Assembly (NCBI GenBank): GCA_013180625.2
Contig: SNVD02006911.1
Location: forward strand, 124,001 to 188,000
Origin: Boswellia sacra
Taxonomy: Eukaryota; Streptophyta; Magnoliopsida; Sapindales; Burseraceae
Direction: 5' to 3'
DNA length: 64,000 nt
Shown here one piece after another: positions 13,719-26,100 of the stretch. Under the pieces are notes generated by a model, which worked only from the letters and a program-made list of their open reading frames with translations, was not told the DNA's origin and made no database searches. Every line of letters begins with the position of its first letter. The first letter of the stretch is position 1. Made by a program: the position numbers and the translations under genes.

Positions 13719-14455
13719 TAGGCCTGCAAATTCTATACAACCCGTTAACACGACATGAATCTATTCGATAAAAACGTGTTTTGGATATAATATTATCGGA
13801 TCGGGTCGTTAATGAGTTAACACGAAAAAACCTGTTTGATATTGAACCGTGTTTGGGTTTATTCTATAAAAAACCGTTTCACCCATTTAACCTATTAATA
13901 TTAAATATAATTTAATACATTTAATTATGATATATAAAATAATATAATAAAATATAACAAAGTATAATACTTGTTCTTAGGTGTATACGAGCATAACATT
14001 TTGATGGGGAATACAAGAAAGACACTTATGAAATATCCTATTTCATTTTCATGAATCATTCAATAACTAGAAATTTTTAATTGTTGGTCTTAAATATGCT
14101 TTAGATGGACGTTTGAATCATGTTGGATACAAAACTATAATTATGTTTTCGTATTATATTAAATTTAGATATTTTGATAGATTTTAAAATGTTTGTTAAA
14201 TATTAAATTTATAAAAACTATTAGTTATATGTATAATTAGAATTTATACAAATCGTGTTACACATATTATTGTCTAACTTTAAAATAAAAAACAGGTTAA
14301 ATGGGTTAGACTCAGGTAACACGTTAACAGTCGGGTTTGGGTTCAATGGTTTGGACCCAATAAGTTAATGGATTGGATTTGGATTAACATAATTTAATAT
14401 GATACGAATACAAAACGATACGAAACTGCTCTAATTCGATCCGTTGTCAGATCTA
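13719..14455 (+). mobile_element. Non-autonomous hAT-like element, copy A (737 bp)
   Basis: The ends are taggcctg and, inverted, tagatctg, flanked by near-identical 8-bp repeats (ataaaaaa at 13711-13718, ataaaaga at 14456-14463). An 8-bp duplication with short imperfect terminal repeats fits the hAT superfamily. The subterminal DNA is rich in gggttnggg and ttaacacg words on alternating strands, common in plant hAT-derived non-autonomous elements. There is no coding sequence. Copy B at 14752-15325 is the same family in opposite orientation. Superfamily assignment is an inference from duplication length and ends. Confidence 0.7.
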
Positions 14456-14463
14456 ATAAAAGA

Positions 14464-14751
14464 TGAATAATACAACAAATCCATTCTAACTCCTATTTCC
14501 AACCACATATTTTATATTCCAATAGAGTAATATGTTAAAGCTTCATGTGCCGTATTTGTCAACATATGATACTTGCAACGAATCCATATTTTTAGCAATA
14601 AAAATATTCTTTTTTGAAAGACATTTTTGTTGCAGTGTATATACACACAAACGCAGACACAAAATGAGATGAAGCCTTCATGTATTTCCTACATTTCCAA
14701 TGAAATATTCTTCTTTAGAGCACTATATATAGATTTGGCAAGGGTTCATGT
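14464..14751. other. Spacer between inverted hAT-like copies
   Basis: About 290 bp of AT-rich DNA separate the two oppositely oriented copies and would form the loop of a hairpin transcript crossing both. Nothing else is recognised. Confidence 0.5.
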
Positions 14752-15325
14752 TAGAGCAAATTCGTGTCGTGTTAAATTATATTAATCTTAATCTGACCCA
14801 TTAACTTACTTTGTCAAAACATTGGAAACTAAACCCAATTGTTAACTTAACATATTACTCGAATTCAACCCATTTAACATGTTTTTTATTTTTAAGTAAC
14901 AATATGTGTGACACGATTTGTATAAATTCTAAACATAAAACATAAATAATAGTTTATAAATTTAATATCTAACAAATTTTTTGAAATCTATTAAAATATC
15001 CAAATTTAATATAATACGAAAACATAAACAAGGTTATAAATTACTTTTAGAATAATTTGAATTAGGTTAAACATTTTATAAATATTTGTAATAATTTGTC
15101 ATATTTTAATATATTTTTTACGTATCATAAATAAATTTATCAAATTTTCTATTAAACGGGTGAAACGGTTTTTTATAAGATAAATCAAAACACGATCCTA
15201 TATCAAACTGATTTCATCGTGTTAACCCCTTAACGATCCAATGTAATAATATTAGATTCAAAACACGTTTTTTATCTAATGGGTTTGTCTTGTGTTAACG
15301 AGTCATATAGAATTTTTCAGGTCTA
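14752..15325 (-). mobile_element. Non-autonomous hAT-like element, copy B (574 bp), inverted
   Basis: Its reverse complement begins ttagacctgaaaaattc and follows copy A for its length, including the shared taaaaaaccgtttcaccc word and the ttgtataaattctaa word near the other end. Its outer end at 14752 lacks the last ~25 bases of copy A, and no convincing target duplication is visible, so that end may be eroded. It ends only 35 bp from Copia copy C2. Confidence 0.65.
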
Positions 15326-15360
15326 ACTATGTATATCTTATACTAGCTATAAAAAAGATA

Positions 15361-16720
15361 TGAAAGTTCTGAAGCTCTGGATTCAGTTACGTAAAATAAA
15401 ACTAAAGCAGTTATGAAACATGTAAAAGACGTAATTAAAAATTGCACAGAGGAGTTTTGCGTGGTTCGGTTATAACGAAGCCTACATCAACAGGCATCCA
15501 AGCTACAATCCACTCAGTCGTTTTATATTACAAACTACTTGAATTTACAGTAAAAGAAATCCTCTTTCTCTCTTACTCACCTTTCTTTGTAACCTACACA
15601 CACTCTCTCTCTCCAAGAACTTTAATCTTAGGAGACCAACTTTCTAACCTTGCTGCACTTCTCTACCCGACAAATCAAGACCCTTCTTGACTGTAAAACA
15701 CCCTTCCAATAATACTCAACAAAGATAAAACTCAACAAAGCTATGTGCACTTTATCAGTCACGACTATCGTAACTACACTAGTTTAGAAAGACACGAACA
15801 TGAAATCAGTTACAGACTCTTGAAAGCAATTATCCCTCAAGCCACGATCTAACTCTCAAGAACATAAACTTACTAAAACCTAGATAAACAACGATGCAAA
15901 CTCAACATAACAGATGTCCATTGATCACTCTCTTAGGAAAATACTTGAACAAAGTTTACATAGCCTGAATGTTGAATGAATTCTCCTTTATATAGGCTGC
16001 ACGTCCAACACTTCCTTGTTGAAAAAGGATTTTATCAAAGTTTCCAAAACCTATAAAATCTATAACTTAAGAGATAAAGATCAATGAATAATAGGAAGTA
16101 ATATCTTAACTCCTAAAATTCATATGAAATAAAATTCTTCCTATATTAAAACTCATCCACCAAGCAATCTTTATACATTAAGGATTCTTTAAGATCTTTT
16201 TGATATCAATCAAATAACCTGCATATCTTGAAGTCAATGAAAGATAAATCACGTTTAACATGTTCAATGAATAATCATGATCATAATCTTTCCTAATACA
16301 AGATAAAATTACACTTGCCAAAACTGAAAACAATATCTTGAAAATATTTAAAAGTTAAGTCTTTCCTAACTGAAGTAGTAACATCGGAGAGAACTAAAAT
16401 ATGCAGTAGAGTGGAAAAACAAATATTTTGCATTCATGCTGTCCAAGAATTTCTAAAACCTTTCCATATCTGCAAATCTTGAATGCTTAGGAAAACAGAA
16501 ATACTTTAGAGCAATCAATAATGAACCAAAATAAAGCTAAGATTAAAAACAGATTCAGGAAAAATTTTACAGATTCTACAGTTAAGACTTTCCAAACTGG
16601 TTCAGTTGAAACAGAAAATCAAATAAAATATCAAGATCTTTATTTTGTCCAAAATGCCAACAAAGCAATGCCAATGCACAAGGTTGAACACGTGGCAGTC
16701 CACATAGCATTGACCTAACA
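15361..16720 (-). repeat. 3' LTR of Copia copy C2
   Basis: This 1360-bp repeat partners 20175-21576. It contains a gtggttcggttataac word near 15460 shared with the C1 LTRs. Confidence 0.9.
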
Positions 16721-16734
16721 ATCTTCCTCTTTGG
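16721..16734 (-). promoter_or_regulatory. Polypurine tract of Copia copy C2
   Basis: Minus strand CCAAAGAGGAAGAT abuts the 3' LTR. Confidence 0.75.
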
Positions 16735-17740
16735 TATTTTGTGAGAAAAACACACGTATGTCTATGAAAGATAAATCTGCAGAAGTCCTTTAACCAGAGA
16801 AAAAAAATCAAACAAGACATTTCCATTCTTCTCCCCCTTGTTTGCTTATAAAATGCCAAAATTACTGCATAAAGTCAGTTGAAAATAATGTAACTGAACC
16901 AACCAAAACTATACTAGGACAGTTACAAACTTTCCTGCAAAACAACTTGGTTAGTTAAATAAGCAACAAAGCTCAAAACAACAAAATAAAACAGTATCTT
17001 CTCCCCCTAAGTTCAGTACTCCTACCTAGGTATGTTCTTCTTCCCCTCAACACAAGATTTTGATTTTCAAATTTGTCCTTAAGAAAATAAAACATAGATA
17101 TTTAGGCTTGAAAGAATTTAATGCAAGGTTGAATGCTATTGAGTCTCGCCACTCTAGCACAATTTCAATTTCAAACCTTCTTGGACATGTGTTTTCCTTA
17201 TACACAGTAACACTAACAAGAACTTACACAACTGATTTAGAAAACAATTTAAACACACATTCATGCATAACATAACTGCAACTATTAACACAATGTTGAC
17301 AAGAGAATCCTGACGTCATATGACTTATTTTAACAAGGCATAACTAGAGCGGAATAAATCATGATTAATTACCTTTGAATTGATGTATTTCTAAACAAAT
17401 CACTATTCAATCAAGTAGTTAATCTCAGCATATGTCCAAAATACACCAAAATTAATCTTTATTGAATTTATTGAAAACACAGTGGCTTCACACATGTATG
17501 GTGGTAGCCTTTTTCATATTGAATGGGCAATCTAAGTAAATTTCCTAGATACAAATGAATTGCTTTCAAATGATTGCTTTCACTCAACACATACAGGTAG
17601 CCCTTTCTATATTCATAACCAAATTTCATCAATTTAATCAGTATTATATTGCAATGAAATAAATAAAACAGCTCATAATATGCCAAGTTAAAATATGTCT
17701 CATGATACTTCAGATAACTTACACATGACTGTAACATTAA

Positions 17741-17962
17741 TCATTCATACAATTGATAAACATCAGTAACTTTTCTTAGCTTTTCAAATCTTATTGAGTC
17801 TAATGCCTTGGTAAATAAATCAGCTAGATGGTTTTCAATTGAAACATGCTTAATGTGGGCTGTCTTAGATTCAATCAATGCATTCAAATTGGACAACAAA
17901 TAACAATTATCTTTTGAACTACTTCCTTCTAAGATGCAATTCTTATTAGGATCAAGAACCAT
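17741..17962 (-). pseudogene. RNase H C-terminal remnant of Copia copy C2
   Basis: The minus-strand frame contains KTAHIKHVSIENHLADLFTK followed by ALDSIRFEKLRK, which matches the end of Copia polyproteins (usually HIDIRHHF ... DQLADIFTKPL ... FEKLR). The first part of this frame belongs to the gag-pre-integrase side, so the join marks the deletion that removed integrase and reverse transcriptase. Confidence 0.8.
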
Positions 17963-18018
17963 GCATTTGTTTTGTGTGAATTCAACAATGTAATTATCAT
18001 CACAAATCTAACTAATGC

Positions 18019-18470
18019 TTAGCAAATTAGCTTTAAGACCATCAACAAATAAAACATCATTAAACTTAGGTAAACCATTAACACATAATGTACCTTTACC
18101 AAGTATCTTGCTCTTTGCACCATCTCTGAAGTGATTAAACCTTCGTTGCATGTTCTGAAATTCTTCAACAAATCCTTATTACCTGTCATATGTCTTGAAC
18201 AACCATTATCAAAGTGCCAAGAGTCATTAGTTGAAGTATTAAGAACACTTAAAGCAACATTACATCTAATTGTGTTCTTTTTCACCCATTTCTGTTTTGA
18301 ATTATGTGACTATTTATATTGTGTGTTATCTGACTGTCTGTGCTGTTGTTCATTTTGATACAATAAATTATTTAATTTATAACATCCATGCCTAATATGT
18401 CCTTTAACACCACAGAAATAACAAATTAGAATGAATTTCTTTACTTCAAATTGAATTAGATTTCACAAAT
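18019..18470 (-). pseudogene. Copia zinc knuckle and gag-pre-integrase fragment (C2)
   Basis: Minus-strand translation gives a C-x2-C-x4-H-x4-C knuckle (CYFCGVKGHIRHGC) near 18390-18430, then WHFDNGCSRHMTGNKDLLKN, the retroviral-type protease/gag-pre-integrase signature of Copia (usually W.LDSGCSRHMTG). An Asp-Ser to Asp-Asn change at the protease DSG triad would remove activity. Stops separate it from the flanking frames. Confidence 0.8.
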
Positions 18471-20113
18471 TGTGATGAAGTGCTATAATATGAGCTCTTA
18501 TAACCTTGAGGAGAAACATTCTTACCTAAATTTGGTGATTCCTTACTTGACTTTGCTGTAGAATTTGACTTTTGTGAAAAGTCTGATCCAGAAGCCTTCA
18601 CAAAGATTGTTTTTGAAATGTATGCCTGGTTGTGAGTCGTATAACCTAATCCAGGCTTGTTTGAACCGATCTTCCCTTGAATGAGAATTTCATCAAGCTT
18701 CTTGGTTCCTTTGGTAAGATATTGAATGGTTGCTTCATGTTCCTTGATGTATTCAATCTTTTCACCGAATTCTTGCTTCAGATTTTCAATGGTGGACTCG
18801 AGCTCAGAAACTTTTTCCTCTAAGGGAATTCTTTCATAAGTCATAGTATCTACTTCTTGCATAAACTCTTGAATTTTCTTCTTAAATGCCTTGTTCTTTT
18901 CAACTTCAATCTCCTATGCATGATGCAGATCATTATAAGTCTCCTGTAACTCTTTATAGTAGTTGAGATCAAAAACTGTTTCAGTGTCATCAATATCTAT
19001 AATTTCTACAGATTATATATCAGATTCGACTGCTCAATTCAAATCTGATTGAACTGTCTTCCCCTTATCTGATGCTGATGTAACATAAGCAATAAATCTA
19101 TTATGTTGATCTTGATCATCTGAGTTGCTATTGGAATCATCATCACTCCAAGTTGTATTTAGATGCTTGTCTTTCTTTTTTAGATTAGCACATTCAAACT
19201 TAACATGCCCAAATCCTAAACACCCAAAGCATTGAACCTAATTTTTCTTTTATAGTTCTTTACTAATTTTTTTAAATTCAGTTGTTGTCTTCTCCTCTTT
19301 TTGCCTTTTACTTTTATACTTCTTTTTGAAAATTTTCTCAAGGAACTTCTTGAAGTTTCTCACCATAAGGTCAACTTGTTGATCATCAAAATTTTCTGAT
19401 ATCTCATCATCTTCAACAACTTTTGATGGAGAGGTTGCTAGAGTAATAGATTTGTTCTTCTTAGATTGTGGCATGAATGTCATTTCATAGGACTAAAGTG
19501 AACCTAACAGCTTATCAATTCTTAGTTCATCTAAGTTCTTTGTGTCAGCAACAATAGTAGCTTTGCCTTGATATTTCTCAGGCAATGAATTAAGTATTTT
19601 TAGAACAACATCAGCATCACTACATGTCTTTCCCAACAAGGCTGCAACATTTTTTATCTCACAAAGTCTTGCATAGAATTCTGAGGCAGTCTCATCTTCA
19701 TGCATTTTGATTTTATCAAATTGAGAAGCGAGCATCAATATTTTAGTTCTCTTGATAGAAGTTGTATCTTCATATTTGTTTTGAAGTCTATCCCATGCAT
19801 CATTGGCTGATCTACAAGAAGAAATTATGCTGAATGCCTTCGGATTGACAACATTGAAGAGAGCATGAATTACTTTGGAATTCCACTGTGCTTCATTGTA
19901 GTCTTATTGATTCCATGCAGATTCTTCCTTCACAACTCTTACTCGTTTTTTATTAACAGCGATAGGAGGAGTTTATCCATAGAGAACAGTCTTCCAAACT
20001 CTCTCATCAATAGCTTTTAAAAATAACATATTCTTTGCCTTCCAATATCCATAATTGCTTTCATTGACAAGTGATGGATGACAAATTAAACCTCTATGCC
20101 TGTGAAAGTCCAT
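18446..20113 (-). pseudogene. Copia gag (UBN2-type) of copy C2, broken
   Basis: From an ATG at 20113 the minus strand encodes the Gag start (NYGYWKAKNMLFLKAIDERV), then, after stops, a long UBN2 segment (FYARLCEIKN, 19493-19738) and a lysine-rich stretch (19250-19483). A CCHC knuckle (CFGCLGFGHVKFEC) follows near 19200-19240, and a Glu/Lys/Leu-rich coiled-coil region at 18446-18862. At least five in-frame stops interrupt it. Domain order is the same as in copy C1. Confidence 0.85.
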
Positions 20114-20160
20114 TGCTTTAGGAATAAAATAGGATCTACAAAAGTATATTAGTACACTCT

Positions 20161-20172
20161 GCTCTGATACCA
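20161..20172 (-). promoter_or_regulatory. tRNA primer binding site of Copia copy C2
   Basis: Minus strand TGGTATCAGAGC, two bases inside the 5' LTR, complementary to initiator-Met tRNA. Confidence 0.93.
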
Positions 20173-20174
20173 AT

Positions 20175-21576
20175 TGAAAGTTCTAAATCTGTAGATTTAG
20201 TTACATAACATAAAAACTAAAACAGATATGAAACATGCAACAAATGTAATTAAAAATTGCACAGAGGAGTTTTACGTGGTTCGACTATAACCAAGCCTAT
20301 ATCCATAAGTAGCCAAGCTACAATCCATTAAGTCATTCTAGATTACAAACTACTTGGATTTACAATAGAAGAAATCCTCTTTTTCTCTCACTCACCTTTC
20401 TTTGTAACCCACGCTCTTTCTTTCTCTCCAAGAATATTAACCTTAGTAGACTAACTTCCTAACCTTGTTGCACTTTTCTACCCAACAAATCAAGACCCTT
20501 CTTGATTGTAAAACACTCTCCTGGTAATACCTAACAAACATAAAACTTAAAAAAGCTCTTTGCACTTCATCAATCATGACTATCATAACTACACTAGTTT
20601 AGAAAGACACGACCACGATATCAGTTACAGACTCTTGAAAGCAATTATCCCTCAAGCCATGATCTAACTCTCAAGAACATAAGCTTAGCTTAAACCTAGA
20701 TAAACAACAATGCAAATTCAACATAATAGATGTGCATTGATCACTCTCTCAGCAAAATACTTGAACAAAGTTTGCATAGCCTGAATGTTGAATGAATTCT
20801 CCTTTATTTAGGCTGCACGTCCAACACTTCCTTATTGAAAAAGGATTTGATCAAAGCTTGCCAAAACCTGTAAAATCTGTAACTTAAGAGATAAAGATCA
20901 ATGAATAATAGTAAGTAATCTCTTAATCTCCTAAAATGTATATGAAATAAAAGTCTTCTTATATTTAAACTCATTGGCAAGCAATCCTTATCTAATAAGG
21001 ATTATTCAAGATCTTTTTGATATCAATCAAATAACCTGCATACCTTAAAGTTAAGGAAAGATATATCATGTTTAAGATAGTCAATGAATAATCATGATAA
21101 TAATCTTTCCTAATACAAGATAAAATAAACACTTTCCAAAACTGAAAACAATATTATGGAAATATTTAACAGTTAAATCTTTCCTGACTGAAGCAATAAA
21201 ATTAGAGAGAACTAAAATATGCAGCAGAGTAGGAAAATGAATATTCTGCATTCATGCTGTATAAGAATTTCCAAAACCTTTCGATATCTATAAATCTTGA
21301 ATGCTTAGAAAAATAGAAATACTTTAGAGCAATCAATAATGAACCAGAATAAAGAATATTTCCTAAAGCAAAATAAAATAAAACTCTTTCCAAAGATTAA
21401 AAACAGATTTTAGAAAAATTTTGCAGATTCTACGATTAAGAGTTTCCTAACTGGTGTAGTTGAAATAGGAAAATCAAATAAAATATCAAGATCTTTATTT
21501 TCTCCAAAATGCCAACAAAGCAATGCCAATGCCACATAGTTGAACATGTGGCAGTCCAAATGGCATTACTGTAATA
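20175..21576 (-). repeat. 5' LTR of Copia copy C2
   Basis: This 1402-bp repeat partners 15361-16720. Its outer end (gtaata) differs from the other LTR (ctaaca), so the terminal TGTTA is mutated here. Confidence 0.85.
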
Positions 21577-21623
21577 GGATATATAAAAATGTGTGGTATT
21601 TTTATATACACGGTATAAAGTAA

Positions 21624-21813
21624 GAGTAATGCTAGACTTACAATATTTATAGAACATAAACTCTATTTAGCCTACATGATAAAAATTCAATAGAGAAAGA
21701 AAAAGCAAAAATGGATGAGGGAAGTTATATCTCCAATAGGATTTTGTCACTTAGACTGCCACATCATATTAGAGAGTTTATGTTGTATAAATATTGTATG
21801 TTTAGTATTATTG
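21624..21813. mobile_element. MULE-type MITE, 190 bp
   Basis: A perfect 9-bp duplication, ataaagtaa, lies at 21615-21623 and 21814-21822. The terminal inverted repeats of ~40 bp share the words acaatattta and acataaactct. There is no coding content. The 9-bp duplication points to Mutator-type mobilisation. A relative with the same agtaatgctagacttacaa start lies at 45670-45864. Confidence 0.85.
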
Positions 21814-21822
21814 ATAAAGTAA

Positions 21823-23079
21823 TTGTTATATGTTATAAGTTTTGCATGCTACCTTAAAAATTGACAATATTCTATCTTGAAAAATTGTTTTCTTTTTCTT
21901 TTAGTTGTAATCTCTTATTAGGTATCCAAAACGGATGTTAGAGGATCATTATTAAAAAAAATTAATGCTTCGTACATAAAAGGTTTAAGGATAATTTTAG
22001 AAATCCAACATTATAGAAAATAGATTCTTATAAATTCTATTTATAACTTTTCAATACAGGATAAAAATCTTTTTTTTTGGATGAAATGCGGGTGAAAAAT
22101 ATCTTGCTAAACTCCTACCATCTTGCTCATATATCATTGAAACCTCACATAATTGATTGTCCAAATATACTTGTTAGATAACCAATTATACGTGATCAAT
22201 GTAAAAGGTTATTTCATATATATGGATAACAAAATGTACTACATGGTTGGGGACTAGCCTCTATTAGGGTGAGGATGGGTAGAGGTGGGATACAAATCAA
22301 ATATCCTACATTAGAATAGAGGTGTGGATAGGTTTAATACTTCCCCACTTGTCTTTGCCGATTGGCATATCCCTCATTATAAATGGGAATGTAAATATTA
22401 TATTTATTTTATACAATATGTTAGCTATTGTAATAAAACGAAATTATAATAATTATCTAAAAATATAATATCATCTTATTTTATTGAAACCTAGGCTAAA
22501 ATTATGATTATGTCATCTTTGTATTTGTATCTTGATTATGAATCCTGTTTCTTTATTTACTCATTTATCATTTTGATTATGACTTGGGATAAAAAAAAGT
22601 TGTTCGATGTTTTTCATTTAAATATGATTATTTTTTAATTATGGATATGGATGGCAAAATCCGAGTGCGGTTTCGGGCTTGGCATTTCCGCATCTGCATC
22701 TAACCAAAAAGTTTCTCCTCGGACCCTGCTAAATCACTAGATTTTTCCGGGTTTTTTCCGGTGCGGGGTTTGGGATGGTACACACCGCACCCGAGAAAAA
22801 CCTCATATTTTCCCTAGGTTGTCCTCTCTTTTTCATATTTTTTTTAAATTTCTTAACTTTTTAAATGAGTCAAATAATCAACATTGCTCAAAATACCATA
22901 AAAGTGCTAGTTGGTGGTGGTGGAAAAGCTTGTGTGATGGGTTTTCTAACACTTAGGTTCAAATCACAATATTGTTTAATTAACTAGTTTTAGTTAAATA
23001 AATAAGAAAAATAATTTTTATATAATTTGGAAAGGGTTGTGCGGGTGCGGGATTTACTTAGCAATACCACACCCAGGCT
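21823..23079. other. Spacer with a GC-rich repeat patch
   Basis: No gene is seen. From about 22640 the DNA changes to GC-rich words such as gatggcaaaatccgagtgcgg and ccggtgcggggtttggg, which look like the subterminal part of a decayed hAT-type non-autonomous element. I could not find a matching opposite end or a target duplication. Confidence 0.4.
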
Positions 23080-23153
23080 AATTTTCTCTTCAAATCCCCA
23101 CACCCGGAGTTTATCCCTGCAAAATCCGGGTGTGGGGATTTGAAGAGAAAATT
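23080..23153. repeat. Perfect 29-bp-arm inverted repeat (hairpin)
   Basis: Arm 1 at 23080-23108 and arm 2 at 23125-23153 are exact reverse complements over 29 bp, with a 16-bp loop. The arm begins aattttctcttcaaatcccc and continues to an acacccgga end. A perfect palindrome of this length is not expected by chance in AT-rich spacer. It sits at the edge of the GC-rich hAT-like patch. Confidence 0.95.
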
Positions 23154-26100
23154 CAACGTAAGACAAGAGCACCCTAAAATTTGATATATATTTAATGGTA
23201 GTATATATAGCTAGATCGTCATCATTATTTTAGATCTCATCAATTTGATATTCGATATCTTATTGTCATATAGAATTTCCTGTTTTGCTCCTTGGTTTAC
23301 CAAAATTTGACCACCCAATATTGTAGAAAAATAAATCACATAAAAAGGAAAGTTTGGCTTCTGTTAAAAGTCATGACATCGTGCAATATACGTAGTGGTG
23401 ATATATATGTACAGGATCAGTTTGGTGGCTACGTTAATTTTTATGTATTTGACAAAATAACATGACAGAGAGAAGCAGCTAGATTTCTCACATAATTATG
23501 GAGTTACTTGCGGATACGCTACTACTTCTACTTGAATTCGACGAAGGTACAAACAGGACAATTCTTATCTAGGGAAATATAATACTATAAATTCAATAAT
23601 AGATTTATATTTGGTTAATAATTCTCTTTCGTAATTCTCTTATTACTTCAGCAAATTGCGTAAACCAGTGGCCTAAAGAATTTCATATGCAAGCATGCAA
23701 TGCAAGCAACATTAAAAATTAAAAAAAAAATTAAAGCCTATGAATCATTGTGAAGTGTTGCAAAGCTATGTCTAAGTCTTATTACTATTAAGTTATTATT
23801 AATCATACATTTAATCATAATTAACAAGTGACAATTGACCAATGAGAACACATGAATGGGTGTGAATGGAGTGCCCTTTTATTAATATTATTATATATTC
23901 ATAATTTAAATATTTTAGTGTGAATAATTGACCAAATGATACATACAAAGTGTGACTGGCGGACGAAATGTACACTCAAAATCTTGTGTGAACAGAATTA
24001 ATGGAATCGTTAAACTAATTTATTTATGTATATAACTTCTAGGTGTCTTTTAAAAAAAATTAAGTTAATTTGGAACCTTTTTTGATAAATGCAAAGTTTT
24101 TAATCCACATAGAGTGTGCAAAAGTTCGACGAAGAAAAAATTGAATAACAATTGGGACTTTTTTAAGATTAAAGTAGCAGACAATTGAGGTTTCATAATT
24201 TATATGCAGAAAGTTTCCAAATAGTACCTTTCTTATTTTGACTTCATACATGGCTCAAAGTGTTTGAATATTATTCTAACATTTTGAGCGACAAAATAGA
24301 AAATTTTCTGCTCTTAATCATTCACTATACTATATAGTACTTGACGATCATTATTGGGGAATAAGGTGGCGACCGTGAGTTGTGTGGAAGAGAGTTGTCG
24401 GCGGTGGCGGTGGGGGCCTAGCAGGAAGATTCAAAAGAAAAAAATTCTATCGAGAGAGTAGAGACCAAGTTGGTCAATTCATAATTTACTATTTTGAGGT
24501 CAACTTTGTGCGATGATGACAATGAGATAGAAACTCTATTGATATTATTTTGAAGAGATGAAGTATTTTACATGCAATCAATTAACTAGGATTATATGTG
24601 CTAATCAAACACCATTAATTAATAATTTGATGTTTTTAATTAAATCAAGACATCAAAGCATGTTGAATCATACTTGATAGAAACTAACTGGCACGCCTTC
24701 TTGATCTCAACTTTAAATATATGTTGTTGGGGCGTTGGCGGATGATGTTGATTGCATTAATATTATTGGATATATTGCAAGTAAAAAAATTGACTATATA
24801 TCGAGATCAATTGCTGCGGTCTCCTCAGGGCTGCCAAACAATGACAGCATGAGAAAGTTAATTTACTGTTAATTACCACTTTTAATTTTATGGTAAATTA
24901 TTATAAATTCATACATGTTGGCTTTTAAATCGTCCACATTCCACCCACTTCCCTCGAGTTTACGTTTTAACATAAATAACTTAAGGGTAAATTGATACAA
25001 ATTATAATCCTAAAAATATGTTCACACATGTAATCAAACATTATGAAAATTTTATTTATTAATTTTATACTATTATAGTCTTCAATTCACATTAGTCATT
25101 GGGAGGGTCTAATTAAAACGGTTAACTCCTTACACATTTTGATACTTGGAAATAAAAAAGAAAAGAAAAAATTGTACAAATATATATAAAAAATTTGGTA
25201 GGCGTGATATTGTTCCGTTAATTGAAGCCAATCTTTCGATTATAATATACATCGACAATTAATAGTTATGGTGGTCTCATGACTCATGTTGTAGTAATTT
25301 GGCATGAAGTGATTATTTTTAAACTAGCTAACTAGTTGCTTAAATCATTAATCTACGGAATACTTTATGTAACTTAGATGTAAGTGGTTTTGGCACAGAG
25401 TGATTGGTGTTGACATGACATGTTAAACAATTATGCTAATTATGCAATGAAAGTAGGTTTAATTTCCCATTTGATTACTCATACTAGTTTGGCTCATGCA
25501 TTCTCTGCGGCATTTTTTAATTAATCGATCAAACTTCACGCTGCCCCGAAAATAGCACAACCCATGTCAATTTTTTTTTTTTTTTCCTTTTCGTGATAAC
25601 ATCGTTGCTTTTAAAGGCTCTAGTTAATATCATGTATAAACTTAATTTATTCTTTAATTAAAATTATGCCCTAGTCTCACATACTTTTAATTCCTTACTG
25701 CTACTTCTGTGAAGTACATTAAAGACTCTAATATTGAATATAGTTTGTGCAAAATGTTAAAATAGAACGTATACATGACCTTAATCAAAATTATTATAAG
25801 ATTCTATCATCCATAATCCTTATATGAGGTTTTGAAATCATGATTTAAGTTTTGAAGGATCAATTTTTTGACACTCACCCATTTTAGGTATTAATTATGT
25901 CTATGCATCTTTGACACAATTAGATGAAGAGGAATCTTTAAAAATGACCTTAATTAGGATCTATTTAATAAATCGATTAGTTTTTAAAAATTTACATATC
26001 ATGATCTTGTCCGACAATAGATTTTTTTTTTTTGGATTGGATGCTTTCGAACACGTTGAAAGTTGGTTAGAGTCATGGTGTGTAAATTTTCAGTGCCTGA

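Larger units (their letters stand above)
15361..21576 (-). mobile_element. Copia-type LTR retrotransposon, internally deleted (copy C2)
   Basis: Direct repeats at 15361-16720 and 20175-21576 bound 3.45 kb of internal DNA. On the minus strand the left LTR starts TGTTAGG and ends CTTTCA. The priming site TGGTATCAGAGC is at 20161-20172 and a purine tract CCAAAGAGGAAGAT is at 16721-16734. The five bases outside are agata (15356-15360) and ggata (21577-21581), a 4/5 match consistent with a worn target duplication. The interior has gag, a gag-pre-integrase fragment and an RNase H tail fused by deletion. Integrase core and reverse transcriptase are missing, so it could only move in trans. Confidence 0.92.
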
